Positions 33,919 through 43,052 of a DNA stretch of 64,000 bases are shown in pieces. The number at the start of each line of letters is the position of its first letter. Position 1 is the stretch's first letter. This stretch comes from Flavobacterium celericrescens (GTDB lineage Bacteria > Bacteroidota > Bacteroidia > Flavobacteriales > Flavobacteriaceae), in contig NZ_JAAJBV010000004.1 of NCBI RefSeq assembly GCF_011392075.1, forward strand, positions 1 to 64,000, in the 5' to 3' direction. Both the position numbers and the translations under genes were made by a program. The notes beneath the pieces were generated by a model, which worked only from the letters and a program-made list of their open reading frames with translations, had not been told where the DNA came from and made no database searches.

Positions 33919-36540
33919 GTGGCTAAGAAATCTGCAGCAACTCCCGATAAAGCACCCAAGGAAACACCTTTGATGAAGCAATACAACGAGATAAAAAACA
34001 AATATCCCGATGCTTGTTTGTTGTTTCGTGTGGGCGATTTTTATGAAACTTTTGGAGAAGATGCAGTTAGAGCAGCCGGAATTTTAGGGATTACTTTGAC
34101 AAAACGTGGCGCTGGTTCTGAAACTGAAACTGCGTTGGCAGGATTTCCACATCATTCCATTAATACGTATTTACCTAAGTTAGTTAAAGCCGGACTTCGA
34201 GTGGCAATTTGCGATCAATTAGAAGATCCAAAAATGACTAAAACCATCGTAAAACGTGGCGTTACAGAGTTGGTTACGCCTGGAGTCTCGATGAATGATG
34301 AGGTGTTGCAATCGAAGTCGAACAACTTTTTAGCATCAGTTCATTTTGGAAAGAAAACAGTTGGGGTTTCGTTTTTAGATGTTTCAACAGGTGAATTTTT
34401 AGTTTCGCAAGGCAATGAAGAATATATTGATAAACTATTGCAAAACTTCCGTCCGAGTGAAATTTTAATTCCGAAACAGTTTAAAAATCAGTTTAACTCG
34501 GTTTTTGGAGATGATTTTCATACGTTCTTTTTGGAAGATTGGGTGTATAAAGAGGATTATGCTTTAGAAAGTTTGACGAAACACTTTCAAACCAATTCAC
34601 TAAAAGGTTTTGGTGTGGAAGAATTAACGGAGGGTTTGATTGCTTCGGGTGCGATTTTGTATTATTTGTCAGAAACACAACATAACAAGATTCAACATAT
34701 CACAAATATTCAACGTATAGCCGAAGATGCTTACGTTTGGATGGATAAATTTACGATTCGAAATTTAGAATTATATCACAGTTATAATCCCAATGCAGTA
34801 ACGCTTTTAGATGTAATTGATAAAACACTTTCGCCAATGGGTGCAAGGTTGTTGAAACGTTGGTTGGCACTTCCTTTGAAAGATATTTCAAAAATTAGAA
34901 GTCGCCATGAGGTGATTTCGTATCTAAAAACTAATCCAGAAGTTTTACAACAAATTCAATATCAAATCAAGCAAATTTCTGATTTAGAACGTTTGATATC
35001 GAAGGTTGCCACAGGGAAAATTTCTCCAAGAGAAGTTAATTTTCTAAAAGATTCATTAGATGCCATTATTCCGATTAAGACTTTGGCTTTAGGTAGCGAT
35101 AATGAAGCTTTGCGAGTGATTGGTGATAGTTTGCACGCTTGTGAATTGTTGAGAGAAAAAATCAAAACAACCATTCAAGAAGACGCTCCAGTAAGTGTGA
35201 ATAAAGGAAATGCAATTGCGGTTGGAGTTCATTCTGAGTTAGATGAATTACGAGCGATTTCATCAACAGGAAAAGGATATTTAGAAGAATTAGAGCAAAG
35301 AGAAAGCGCTGCTTCTGGTATTCCTTCGTTGAAAGTTTCGTTTAATAACGTTTTTGGTTATTATATCGAAGTTCGAAATACGCATAAAGATAAAGTTCCT
35401 GCCGAATGGATTCGTAAGCAAACTCTTGTGAATGCTGAGCGTTATATTACGGAAGAACTTAAAGAATACGAATCGAAGATTTTAGGTGCTGAGGAAAAGA
35501 TTCATCAGTTAGAAACGCAGTTGTTTGAGCAATTGGTGAATTGGATTGCAACTTACATCAAACACGTTCAGTTGAATGCGAATTTAATTGCGCAATTAGA
35601 TTGTTTGACTTCTTTCACGCAATTAGCGATTGATAACAAATACGTTTGTCCTGATTTAGATGATAGTTTTGATTTGGAAATCAAAGAAGGTCGTCATCCT
35701 GTAATTGAAAAGCAATTGCCTGTTGGTGTGCCGTATATTTCTAATGATGTTTATTTAGATAGAGAAACCCAGCAAATCATCATGATTACTGGTCCAAATA
35801 TGTCGGGGAAATCGGCTATTTTGCGTCAAACGGCTTTGATTGTGTTAATGGCGCAAATGGGGAGTTTTGTTCCAGCAGAAAGCGTTAGAATGGGTGTGGT
35901 GGATAAAATTTTTACTAGAGTAGGGGCGAGCGATAATATTTCGATGGGCGAATCTACTTTTATGGTGGAAATGAACGAAACCGCTTCGATTTTGAATAAT
36001 ATTTCCGAGAGAAGTTTGGTGTTATTAGATGAAATTGGAAGAGGAACTTCAACCTATGACGGAATTTCGATTGCTTGGGCGATTTCAGAATATTTGCACG
36101 AACACCCAAACAAACCGAAAACGCTTTTTGCTACGCATTATCATGAATTAAACGAAATGGAAGTTACGTTTGACAGAATTCAGAATTTCAATGTTTCGGT
36201 AAAGGAATTAAAAGATACGGTTTTATTCATTCGTAAATTAGTGAAAGGCGGAAGCGCGCACAGTTTTGGTATTCACGTAGCAAAAATGGCAGGAATGCCT
36301 CAAATTGTAATTCAAAAAGCACAGAAACTATTAAAGCAATTAGAAAAAAGACATTCCAGCGAAGAATTATCTGGAATTAAATCGGCAAATGATGAGTTGC
36401 AACTGAGTTTCTTTAATTTAGACGACCCGCTTTTAGAAGATATTAAAGAAGAAATTATGAATATCGACATCAATACATTAACGCCTGTGGAAGCATTAAT
36501 GAAGCTAAACGAAATAAAACGAATGTTGGTAAAAAAATAA
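33919..36540 (+). CDS. mutS: DNA mismatch repair protein MutS
   Basis: 873 residues from GTG 33919. The longer frame from TTG 33847 is rejected because the promoter lies inside it and its first residues come from repeat DNA. The mismatch-recognition motif FYETFGEDA lies near residue 45, the core and lever domains at about 270-570, and the ATPase has Walker [10 protein letters not shown] (about 625), Walker [16 protein letters not shown], and the C-terminal dimer helix-turn-helix. It finds base mismatches and starts repair. Its typical length and complete motifs indicate an active MutS1. Confidence 0.95.
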   Translation: MAKKSAATPDKAPKETPLMKQYNEIKNKYPDACLLFRVGDFYETFGEDAVRAAGILGITLTKRGAGSETETALAGFPHHSINTYLPKLVKAGLRVAICDQLEDPKMTKTIVKRGVTELVTPGVSMNDEVLQSKSNNFLASVHFGKKTVGVSFLDVSTGEFLVSQGNEEYIDKLLQNFRPSEILIPKQFKNQFNSVFGDDFHTFFLEDWVYKEDYALESLTKHFQTNSLKGFGVEELTEGLIASGAILYYLSETQHNKIQHITNIQRIAEDAYVWMDKFTIRNLELYHSYNPNAVTLLDVIDKTLSPMGARLLKRWLALPLKDISKIRSRHEVISYLKTNPEVLQQIQYQIKQISDLERLISKVATGKISPREVNFLKDSLDAIIPIKTLALGSDNEALRVIGDSLHACELLREKIKTTIQEDAPVSVNKGNAIAVGVHSELDELRAISSTGKGYLEELEQRESAASGIPSLKVSFNNVFGYYIEVRNTHKDKVPAEWIRKQTLVNAERYITEELKEYESKILGAEEKIHQLETQLFEQLVNWIATYIKHVQLNANLIAQLDCLTSFTQLAIDNKYVCPDLDDSFDLEIKEGRHPVIEKQLPVGVPYISNDVYLDRETQQIIMITGPNMSGKSAILRQTALIVLMAQMGSFVPAESVRMGVVDKIFTRVGASDNISMGESTFMVEMNETASILNNISERSLVLLDEIGRGTSTYDGISIAWAISEYLHEHPNKPKTLFATHYHELNEMEVTFDRIQNFNVSVKELKDTVLFIRKLVKGGSAHSFGIHVAKMAGMPQIVIQKAQKLLKQLEKRHSSEELSGIKSANDELQLSFFNLDDPLLEDIKEEIMNIDINTLTPVEALMKLNEIKRMLVKK

Positions 36541-36606
36541 TTTTAAAAATAAATTATTAGTTATCAAAAGGTTATAAAAAAGATTTAATTTTTATTTCAA
36601 AAGTAC

Positions 36607-36636
36607 TTGCAATAATGAAAATATGTGCTATATTTG
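36607..36636 (+). promoter_or_regulatory. Promoter of the tRNA-Gly/tRNA-Leu unit
   Basis: TTG 36607-36609, 19-nt spacer, TATATTTG 36629-36636: an exact match to the phylum consensus, 56 nt before the first tRNA. Confidence 0.85.
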
Positions 36637-36692
36637 CACTCGCAATACGGAACAAGTATGGCGACGTTCTTTAAGAGATAACGAAACGAAAC

Positions 36693-36765
36693 GCGAAAAT
36701 AGCTCAGTTGGTAGAGCGCGACCTTGCCAAGGTCGAGGTCGCGGGTTCGAACCCCGTTTTTCGCT
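36693..36765 (+). tRNA. tRNA-Gly (anticodon GCC)
   Basis: A 73-nt cloverleaf. Acceptor stem 36693-36699 with 36758-36764, D-arm GCTC/GAGC, anticodon loop TTGCCAA giving GCC, T-loop TTCGAAC, discriminator T. CCA is not encoded. First gene of a two-tRNA unit. Confidence 0.97.
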
Positions 36766-36783
36766 CTACTACCAAAAATATTT

Positions 36784-36869
36784 GCTCGAGTGGTGGAATT
36801 GGTAGACACGCTGGACTTAAAATCCAGTGGGTAGTAATGCCCGTGCGGGTTCAAGTCCCGCCTTGAGTA
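36784..36869 (+). tRNA. tRNA-Leu (anticodon TAA)
   Basis: An 86-nt class II tRNA with a long variable arm. Acceptor 36784-36790 with 36862-36868 (two G-T pairs), anticodon stem CTGGA/TCCAG around loop CTTAAAA giving TAA, T-loop TTCAAGT. CCA is not encoded. It follows tRNA-Gly by 18 nt. Confidence 0.97.
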
Positions 36870-36871
36870 CA

Positions 36872-36904
36872 AAAAGCTTCAAACTATGTTTGGAGCTTTT
36901 TTTG
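36872..36904 (+). terminator. Terminator of the tRNA unit
   Basis: A 13-bp stem (36872-36884 with 36888-36900, one G-T pair), loop TAT, then a T-run. Confidence 0.88.
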
Positions 36905-36970
36905 TTTATAGATACTTAGTCTAGATTTTTCTATTATCTTTAAAGAATTCTTTATTAAAATTATCAATCT

Positions 36971-37321
36971 ATGGGTACATTTGTAATCGCACAACGATTA
37001 AGCGGAGCTTATAAATATGAATTTGTTTCTAGAAAAGGCAAAACGATTTTTACAAGTAACGATTTTGAATTGCGGTTTGAATGTGAAGATCAAATAGAAC
37101 TACTTAAAAGTTCTCTGGATAGATGTGTTTTTATGCGTTTTAAATCTTCTAGCGGTAAGTTTTTCTTTAGATTGATATTAGATGAGCATGAAATCGCAGT
37201 GAGTAGAAGATATACAACGCAATTATTACTTCAAAAAGGAATAGATGAAATAATTAAGTATGCAGATAAAGCAGAATTCTTGGATTTTTCATCTGCTGAA
37301 GATATATTTGGAAATTTGTAA
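36971..37321 (+). CDS. DUF1508 (YegP-like) family protein
   Basis: 116 residues made of two halves of the beta-beta-beta-alpha YegP repeat: KYEFVSRKGKTIFTSNDFELRFECEDQI in the first and KFFFRLILDEHEIAVSRRYTTQLLLQKGIDEIIKYADKAEFLD in the second. The second half follows the family pattern (F-x-L ... S-x-x-Y ... GI-x-x-x ... A). Function is unknown; some relatives are linked to stress. No signal peptide. It stands alone between the tRNA terminator and its own terminator. Confidence 0.82.
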   Translation: MGTFVIAQRLSGAYKYEFVSRKGKTIFTSNDFELRFECEDQIELLKSSLDRCVFMRFKSSSGKFFFRLILDEHEIAVSRRYTTQLLLQKGIDEIIKYADKAEFLDFSSAEDIFGNL

Positions 37322-37330
37322 TAATAAAAA

Positions 37331-37358
37331 AACCCTGCATTGCAGGGTTTTATTTTTT
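37331..37358. terminator. Bidirectional terminator between DUF1508 gene and Ala-rich lipoprotein gene
   Basis: A perfect 8-bp stem (37331-37338 with 37342-37349), loop ATT, an A-run on the left and T-rich sequence on the right. It separates convergent genes. Confidence 0.88.
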
Positions 37359-37373
37359 TCTGTGAGTAGCTAA

Positions 37374-37592
37374 TTATTTAGCAGGTGCAGCTTCAGCAGC
37401 AGGTGCAGCAGCTTCAGCAGCAGGTGCAGCAGCGCTATCAACAGCAGTAGAATCAGCAGTTACAGCAGTAGAATCAGCAGCAGGAGCTTCAACAACAGTT
37501 GAGTCAGCAGCAGCTTCAGTGTTTTCAGCAGCTTCTTTACAAGAAACGAACATAGCAGCAACAACTGCTAAACTTAATACAACTTTTTTCAT
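37374..37592 (-). CDS. Small Ala-rich lipoprotein, copy 2
   Basis: 72 residues: MKKVVLSLAVVAAMFVSC is a lipoprotein signal (C18), then a low-complexity mature part of A, E, D, S, T, P and V (AADSTAV repeats, then APAAEA repeats to the end). It is a tandem duplicate of the gene at 37712-37927; the last 25 residues are identical. The mature part is acidic and probably unfolded, like a surface or periplasmic spacer. No promoter motif is clear in the 119-nt gap upstream, so it may depend on read-through from copy 1. Confidence 0.82.
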   Translation of the reverse strand: MKKVVLSLAVVAAMFVSCKEAAENTEAAADSTVVEAPAADSTAVTADSTAVDSAAAPAAEAAAPAAEAAPAK

Positions 37593-37669
37593 TTTTTTAA
37601 TTATAAAAGGTTAAAATTTTGTTTTGAATAGACTTTCACTATTCTGCTTTTTTTATATTATTTAAAAAA

Positions 37670-37687
37670 AGCCCCACCTTGTGGAGC
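37670..37687 (-). terminator. Terminator after Ala-rich lipoprotein copy 1
   Basis: On the reverse strand GCTCCAC pairs with GTGGGGC (one G-T pair, loop AAG), followed by a T-run (37664-37670). Confidence 0.8.
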
Positions 37688-37711
37688 TTAATTTTTTCTG
37701 TCAGCAATAAA

Positions 37712-37927
37712 TTACTTAGCAGGTGCAGCTTCAGCAGCAGGTGCAGCAGCTTCAGCAGCAGGTGCAGCAGCGCTATCAACAGCAGTAGAATCAGCAGCAG
37801 GAGCTTCTTCAACAGCAGGAGTTTCAACTACAGTTGAATCTACAGCTTCTGTAGTTTCAGCAGCATTTTCTTTACAAGAAACGAACATTGCAGCAACGAT
37901 TGCTAAACTTAAAACAACTTTTTTCAT
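37712..37927 (-). CDS. Small Ala-rich lipoprotein, copy 1
   Basis: 71 residues with the same design as its downstream twin: signal MKKVVLSLAIVAAMFVSC, a short linker KENAAETTEAVD, then STVVETPAVEEAPAADSTAVDSAAAPAAEA repeats. It has a full promoter (TTG-N17-TATCTTTG) and its own terminator, so it is probably well expressed. The product is likely lipidated at C18. Function unknown. About 80 nt at the 3' end are identical in copy 2, far more than protein need alone explains. Confidence 0.84.
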   Translation of the reverse strand: MKKVVLSLAIVAAMFVSCKENAAETTEAVDSTVVETPAVEEAPAADSTAVDSAAAPAAEAAAPAAEAAPAK

Positions 37928-37963
37928 CTTACTAAATTATAAAGGTTAATTATTAATTCGGAG

Positions 37964-37991
37964 CAAAGATATAAATTTTTTAACATGTCAA
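37964..37991 (-). promoter_or_regulatory. Promoter of Ala-rich lipoprotein copy 1
   Basis: Reverse strand: TTG (37989-37991), 17-nt spacer, TATCTTTG (37964-37971). Confidence 0.8.
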
Positions 37992-38091
37992 AATATTTTT
38001 AGACAAATTTTTTTAATTTTTTTTCTTTGGATTCCGAAATGCTATATTTCAAATCTCGTGCCAAACTATTGTTTTGATATTTTTTTTGTAA

Positions 38092-40239
38092 TTATTTGGC
38101 TGTCTGTTTTTTAGGATGAACTAATTTCATCTCGTCTAATAAGTGACTTGCGCCTGCAAATTTGTCAATTATGAATAGTACATATCTAGCGTCAACCATA
38201 ATGTTTCTGCATATTTCAGGGTCATAATTGATATCACTCATTGTGCCTTCCCATACTCTGTCAAAATTTAATCCAATTAAATTTCCGTTTGCATCTATAG
38301 CAGGACTTCCAGAATTTCCTCCAGTTGTGTGGTTTGTTCCAATGAAACATACTGGCATTTTTCCTGATGCATCTGCATAGATTCCGTAATCTTTGTTTTT
38401 TTCTAATTCTAATAATTTAGCTGGAACGTCAAATTCATAATCTCCAGGTACATATTTTTCAACAATTCCGTCTAAATGAGTTACTGGTTCATAATAAACG
38501 GCGTCACTTGGATTGTACCCTTTTACTTTTCCATAGGTTACACGTAAGGTGCTATTTGCATCTGGAAAAAAGCGTGCATTAGGGAAAAGTTCTAATTGAG
38601 CTTTCATATAGTTGCGTTGTAATGCTGCTATTTGTAAGTTGATTTCATCATACTTAGGTGAAATGTTTTTGTAGAAATTATCTGCTAATTCTTTAACTAA
38701 TAAATAGCCTTTGTCTTTGTTAAGTTTTTTGAAAATTGTTTTTGAATCACCTTCAAATAACTTTTTAAGTGTGTTATAAGAAGTTAGTTTTGATTTTGAA
38801 TATACTTCAGTAGTCAAAGCTTTATAATCTTTGTTTTTTAATACTTCAGGTGCCAATGGAGATTTTGTTCCGTATAAAGCAATTAATTGTTCAAAAACTT
38901 TTTCATCTACTTTAGCGCTAAAATCTTTATAAAATCCTTCAGATTCTTTTATAAAGTTATTTTTACGATCGGTAAAAGCTTGTTCCCCTTTTGTTTTGTA
39001 TACTTGCTCTAATTGGTATATTTTAAATCCTAAACTTAATAATTCTGTATTTCTTAAAACGACTTCTACAAAATAATCTCTAGCAAGCGCATAATCATTG
39101 ATGGCTTTGTAATTTTTATCAAAATCGGTCAATAAGCTACCATACTCATTTTGTTTTCCTTGAGCAATTACTTTTTCTGAAAATTGTTTTTCAAAATTTT
39201 GTTTTAATGCTACAGCATTTGATTTTTTTAATCCTTTGCTTTCTCCAATCCATTTTTTCCAATAGTTAGCAACACTAGCATATTTTGAAGCGTATTGGAT
39301 TTTAATTGCTTTGTCTTTTCGCATGAAGCCATCTTGTACTTTCAAAGCGGCGTCACGAATTTCAATTTTTGCTGGATTTAAGGTAGTTACAATTTGTTCA
39401 ACTGCGTGTGAAGGCAAGTATTCCTGAGTTCTTCCTGGAAAACCAAAAACCAATGTAAAATCATTTTCACTAATTCCATCTAAAGATATTGGTAAAAAGT
39501 GTTTTGGTGTATATGGAATATTATCTGCGGCATATTCTGCAGGTTTGTTGTCTTTGTTGGCATAAATTCTGAAAAGTGAGAAATCACCTGTATGACGTGG
39601 CCAAACCCAGTTGTCAGTATCAGAGCCAAATTTTCCAATAGATGATGGAGGCGTTCCTACCAATCGAATGTCTTTAAATGTTTCGGTAACAAATAATAAA
39701 TATTGATTTCCTTCGTAGAATACTTTAATTCTGTTTTCTTGCCATTTTTCTTTTGGAAAAGAAGCTTGAATTTTAGCTATATTTTCTTGAATTTTCTTTT
39801 GTTTTTCTGCTTCAGATTTTGATGATAGAACATCTTCCAAAACAGCGTTTGTTACATCATGAATGCTTACAATAAGTGTAGCAACCATACCAGGATTTGG
39901 TAATTCTTCAGCATTGTTTTTTGCCCAAAATCCATCTTGTAAATAATCGTGTTCTACTGTGGAATGACTTTGGATAGCATCATAACCACAATGATGATTA
40001 GTTAGCATTAATCCTTTTGGAGAAATAATTTCAGATGTGCAACCGCCGTCAAAGTGAACGATAGCATCTTTTAAACTAGACTGGTTTACAGAATACACTT
40101 CTTCGGCAGATAATTTCATGCCGAGTGTTTTCATTTCAGATTCGTTCATTCCTTTTAACATGCTAGGAATCCACATGCCTCCTTGTTGAGCAAATGTTGG
40201 AAGAACAAATAAAATAAGTAGAACTCTTAAAAATTTCAT
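38092..40239 (-). CDS. S46 family dipeptidyl-peptidase, DPP11-like
   Basis: 715 residues from ATG 40239, which gives the signal peptide (MKFLRVLLILFVLPTFAQ); longer starts add non-signal sequence. The triad of this clan PA family is visible: His in TNHHCGYDAIQ (82-83), Asp in RHTGDFSLFRIYA, Ser in TTGGNSGSPAID. Near the S1 pocket the sequence is IGLNFDRVWEG. An Arg at this site marks the Asp/Glu-specific DPP11 type, while DPP7 has Gly. It removes dipeptides from oligopeptides in the periplasm, fitting a peptide-eating lifestyle. The subtype call depends on that one residue. Confidence 0.9.
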   Translation of the reverse strand: MKFLRVLLILFVLPTFAQQGGMWIPSMLKGMNESEMKTLGMKLSAEEVYSVNQSSLKDAIVHFDGGCTSEIISPKGLMLTNHHCGYDAIQSHSTVEHDYLQDGFWAKNNAEELPNPGMVATLIVSIHDVTNAVLEDVLSSKSEAEKQKKIQENIAKIQASFPKEKWQENRIKVFYEGNQYLLFVTETFKDIRLVGTPPSSIGKFGSDTDNWVWPRHTGDFSLFRIYANKDNKPAEYAADNIPYTPKHFLPISLDGISENDFTLVFGFPGRTQEYLPSHAVEQIVTTLNPAKIEIRDAALKVQDGFMRKDKAIKIQYASKYASVANYWKKWIGESKGLKKSNAVALKQNFEKQFSEKVIAQGKQNEYGSLLTDFDKNYKAINDYALARDYFVEVVLRNTELLSLGFKIYQLEQVYKTKGEQAFTDRKNNFIKESEGFYKDFSAKVDEKVFEQLIALYGTKSPLAPEVLKNKDYKALTTEVYSKSKLTSYNTLKKLFEGDSKTIFKKLNKDKGYLLVKELADNFYKNISPKYDEINLQIAALQRNYMKAQLELFPNARFFPDANSTLRVTYGKVKGYNPSDAVYYEPVTHLDGIVEKYVPGDYEFDVPAKLLELEKNKDYGIYADASGKMPVCFIGTNHTTGGNSGSPAIDANGNLIGLNFDRVWEGTMSDINYDPEICRNIMVDARYVLFIIDKFAGASHLLDEMKLVHPKKQTAK

Positions 40240-40323
40240 GATGTAGTTGTTATTTTTCATAATGCATTTAAAATCGATTGCAAGATACAATTTTTGTAGA
40301 TTTTGTTCTACACGTAGAGGAAT

Positions 40324-40353
40324 AAAAAAATCCTCATGTTTTTCATGAGGATT
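40324..40353 (-). terminator. Terminator after the 84-aa lipoprotein gene
   Basis: A perfect 10-bp stem (40329-40338 with 40344-40353) and a T-run on the reverse strand (40324-40330). Confidence 0.88.
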
Positions 40354-40358
40354 TAGAA

Positions 40359-40613
40359 TTATTTTTTAGCAGATTCTTTTACTTTTTTAGCGCCTTCTTC
40401 AACTTTTTCAGCGCCTTTAGCTACAATTTCTTTTGCTTTTTCGCCTACTTTTGATGAGTCTAGTACTTTCTTTGCTTTTACTTTTGCAGAGTCAGCAGCT
40501 TGTTTTATGTCGGCACCTACTGCTTTTGAAGCTTCTTTTACTTTTTCTTTAGTTTCTTCTTTACAAGACATTACTAATACAGCAATGGCAAGTGATAAAA
40601 TTATTCTTTTCAT
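40359..40613 (-). CDS. Small Lys/Glu/Ala-rich lipoprotein
   Basis: 84 residues. Lipoprotein signal MKRIILSLAIAVLVMSC (C17), then a single amphipathic helix-like body of repeats such as KEKVKEASKAVGADIKQA, AKKVLDSSKVGEKAKEIV and AKGAEKVEEGAKKVKESAKK. The 11-residue-like periodicity recalls LEA-type proteins, which protect membranes in drying or stress; that is inference from composition only. Lies between fabD and the S46 peptidase with its own terminator. Confidence 0.8.
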   Translation of the reverse strand: MKRIILSLAIAVLVMSCKEETKEKVKEASKAVGADIKQAADSAKVKAKKVLDSSKVGEKAKEIVAKGAEKVEEGAKKVKESAKK

Positions 40614-40680
40614 ATAAAATAGTTTTGTTTCTAGGGTTAATACAAAATAAATGCCAAAATAGTATCCCGGTTATCCAAGA

Positions 40681-41553
40681 TTATGCAGAAATAGTTGCTA
40701 CTTCTTTGTTGATTTTATTTACTAAACCTACTAATACTTTTCCTGGTCCAACTTCTGTAAAGCTTGTAGCGCCATCAGCAATCATTTGATTTACAGATTG
40801 TGTCCACTTTACTGGAGCTGTTAATTGAATAATTAAATTTTTCTTGATTTCATTTGCATCTGAAACAGCACTAGCAGTTACATTTTGATATACTGGGCAA
40901 ATAGGAGTTGAAAAAGTAGTTGCTTCAATAGCTGCTGCTAATTCTTCTCTTGCTGGTTCCATCATTGGTGAATGAAAAGCTCCTCCAACGGGTAAAATTA
41001 ATGCGCGTTTTGCACCAGCTTCTTTCATTTTTTCACAAGCTAATTCTACCGCTTTATATTCTCCCGAAATTACTAATTGTCCAGGGCAGTTATAGTTTGC
41101 CGCCACCACAACACCATCGATTGAAGCACATATATCTTCTACAATATTGTCGTCTAAATTTAAAACAGCTGCCATTGTAGAAGGTTTGATTTCGCAAGCT
41201 TTTTGCATTGCCATAGCTCTTTGAGAAACTAGTTTTAATCCGTCTTCAAAAGATAAAGTACCATTAGCAACTAACGCTGAAAATTCTCCTAATGAATGTC
41301 CAGCAACCATTTCTGGTTTAAAATCTTCTAATGTTTTGGCTAAAATTACTGAATGTAAAAAAACGGCTGGTTGTGTAACCTTAGTTTCTTTTAGTTCTTC
41401 AGCTGTTCCTTCAAACATAACATCTGTAATTCGAAAACCTAATATTTCGTTAGCTTTTTCAAATAATTCTTTGGCTACAGCTGAATTTTCATATAAATCT
41501 TTGCCCATTCCAGTAAATTGTGCTCCTTGTCCTGGGAATACGTATGCTTTCAT
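40681..41553 (-). CDS. fabD: Malonyl-CoA:ACP transacylase
   Basis: 290 residues. It loads malonyl groups onto acyl carrier protein for fatty acid synthesis. Motifs: VFPGQGAQFTGMG (5-17), the nucleophile S87 in GHSLGEFSAL, and active-site H193 in GGAFHSPMM. Residues QxxxFxxx (QPAVFLHSV) are also in place. No other fab genes adjoin except a FabH-like gene 1.6 kb upstream on the same strand. A TTTTAAAC-type repeat tract lies right before the start codon. Confidence 0.95.
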   Translation of the reverse strand: MKAYVFPGQGAQFTGMGKDLYENSAVAKELFEKANEILGFRITDVMFEGTAEELKETKVTQPAVFLHSVILAKTLEDFKPEMVAGHSLGEFSALVANGTLSFEDGLKLVSQRAMAMQKACEIKPSTMAAVLNLDDNIVEDICASIDGVVVAANYNCPGQLVISGEYKAVELACEKMKEAGAKRALILPVGGAFHSPMMEPAREELAAAIEATTFSTPICPVYQNVTASAVSDANEIKKNLIIQLTAPVKWTQSVNQMIADGATSFTEVGPGKVLVGLVNKINKEVATISA

Positions 41554-41560
41554 AAATTTA

Positions 41561-41586
41561 GTTTAAAAGTTTAAATTATTGTTTAA
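41561..41586 (-). repeat. TTTAAAC tract before fabD
   Basis: On the reverse strand, TTAAAC-ending units (TTTAAACT, TTTAAACT, and one degenerate copy) end 8 nt before the fabD ATG. Same words as before clpP. Confidence 0.6.
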
Positions 41587-41646
41587 TGGTTGTAATTCAT
41601 ACATTAAGACAATAACAAAAATAGTGTTTTTTGTAAATATATAATT

Positions 41647-42495
41647 TTAGAATAATTTTTCTTTCATTTTTTTCCAACGGTATTTTCTGAAAAACTTAGC
41701 TTGTTCATGGGTTACAAATAAAGGTTTTCCGGATGATTTTGCTTTCCAAAAGCCCATTAAATAATCGATAAATAGTAGAGGTTTTCCTTTGCGCATGGCT
41801 AGTTTTAATGATGAAATTGTAGTGATTAGGAATCCATAACCTAAACTATAAAATGCTTCGCCTTGTTTGTATCTTGCAGCTTTGTTGTAGCTGGCGCCTG
41901 TTGGTTTAAGGTGTTTTACATGTAGACTTTCGTCTGTAACTACTTTCCAGTTATAGAATTTGCAAAGTAATTCATCAACAGTATCCCATCCCATAGCTGG
42001 TTTTAAGCCTCCAATTTGTTTGAAAGTTGCTGCACGATATGCTTTTAAAGCACCACGAATATGGTCTTTATCGGTTAAATTCTCTAAAACCCAGTCACCG
42101 TTCTTTTCGATATAACAAAATCCTCCAACCATTCCAATTGTTTCATCAGATTTGAAATGTTTAATAATAGTTTCGAAATAATTTGCTGGAAAAATTAAAT
42201 CAGCATCAACTTTTACAATGATGTCGTAATTGTCATCGATGTGTTTTTCTCCTTCATGAAATGCTTGAATTACTTTACTTCCAGGTAAATGAACATTATC
42301 TGATTTTTTGTTTACTAAAGTAATAAAAGGATGCTTTTCGGTGAAAGCTAAAACAATTTCAGGAGTTTTATCGGTAGAATTATCGTTCACGACTACAATT
42401 TTTGTTGGTAAAACAGTTTGTTCTACTAACGATTGTAGTGTTAATGAAATGAATTTTTCCTCGTTGTAAGTTGGTATAATTATGTAGTATCGCAT
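41647..42495 (-). CDS. Glycosyltransferase family 2
   Basis: 282 residues. GT-A fold signature: N-terminal YIIIPTYNEEKFISLTLQSL, the first Asp in VNDNSTDKTPE, and the metal-binding DAD in VKVDADLIFP. GWDTVDELL sits where the catalytic ED/xED motif is expected. No membrane segments, so cytoplasmic or membrane-peripheral. It transfers a sugar from a nucleotide sugar; donor and acceptor are unknown. Downstream of a methyltransferase and a FabH-like gene on the same strand, with only 29 nt before it, so the three are probably one transcript. Confidence 0.88.
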   Translation of the reverse strand: MRYYIIIPTYNEEKFISLTLQSLVEQTVLPTKIVVVNDNSTDKTPEIVLAFTEKHPFITLVNKKSDNVHLPGSKVIQAFHEGEKHIDDNYDIIVKVDADLIFPANYFETIIKHFKSDETIGMVGGFCYIEKNGDWVLENLTDKDHIRGALKAYRAATFKQIGGLKPAMGWDTVDELLCKFYNWKVVTDESLHVKHLKPTGASYNKAARYKQGEAFYSLGYGFLITTISSLKLAMRKGKPLLFIDYLMGFWKAKSSGKPLFVTHEQAKFFRKYRWKKMKEKLF

Positions 42496-42498
42496 TTG

Positions 42499-42531
42499 AC
42501 TAATTACTATTCACTAATTACTAATCACTTT
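42499..42531 (-). repeat. ACTAATTACT-type repeat between methyltransferase and glycosyltransferase genes
   Basis: ACTAATTACT occurs twice (42499-42508 and 42513-42522) followed by AATCACTTT, filling the 29-nt gap and running into the methyltransferase stop. TTACTAATCACTTT is shared with the clpP-clpX gap. Confidence 0.65.
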
Positions 42532-43046
42532 CTTTCTGCATAAACTAAATAATATCTTGGTGTAAACCATCTTAATAGAGGTCTAAAACCAATCTTCTTT
42601 ACTGGATGCGTAAATTTTGTACTATCAATAATTTTAAATCCTGTTTTTTCTAATAACCAATCTAATTGCCAATCTTCAAATTCATGATAATGTCTATCCC
42701 ACATATCTGTTTTGCTTCTATATGCTGGAGAAAACCATAATCGCAATGGAATAGAAATTAAAATTTTATCGCATTTTACATTTTGCAAAACCGTATAAGG
42801 ATTCAATAAATGTTCGAAAATTTCAAAAGCTGTAAACACTTCATAACTCTCATTTTGAAGCGTCGATTGGTCGTTATCAATGTCTTCTCCTTTTGTATTG
42901 ATAACGGTATAGCCATTATCTACCATGATTTTTGAAAAAGGATTTGGTACACCTAAATCAAAAATAGTTTCGGAAGTTTTGATGTGTTTTTTTAGAAAAT
43001 CTAAAGTAATATTGAATCGCTTGCTAGGATATGTTTTTTCGTACAT
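42525..43046 (-). CDS. Class I SAM-dependent methyltransferase-like protein
   Basis: 173 residues, shorter than most. Motif I is loose (TIFDLGVPNPFSKIM in place of a Gly-rich loop), but the later FTAFEIFEHLLNP and ILISIPLRLW strands fit the Methyltransf_11/23 fold, as does HYHEFEDWQLDWLLEKTGFKI. The weak Gly-rich loop raises a small doubt about SAM binding. It lies between the FabH-like and glycosyltransferase genes; a joint role in a lipid or glycolipid product is possible but unproven. Confidence 0.78.
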   Translation of the reverse strand: MYEKTYPSKRFNITLDFLKKHIKTSETIFDLGVPNPFSKIMVDNGYTVINTKGEDIDNDQSTLQNESYEVFTAFEIFEHLLNPYTVLQNVKCDKILISIPLRLWFSPAYRSKTDMWDRHYHEFEDWQLDWLLEKTGFKIIDSTKFTHPVKKIGFRPLLRWFTPRYYLVYAERK

Positions 43047-43052
43047 TGTAAA

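Noticed and set aside
36597..36872. Open frames on both strands across the two tRNA genes
   Set aside because: They are read through tRNA structure and have no family resemblance.
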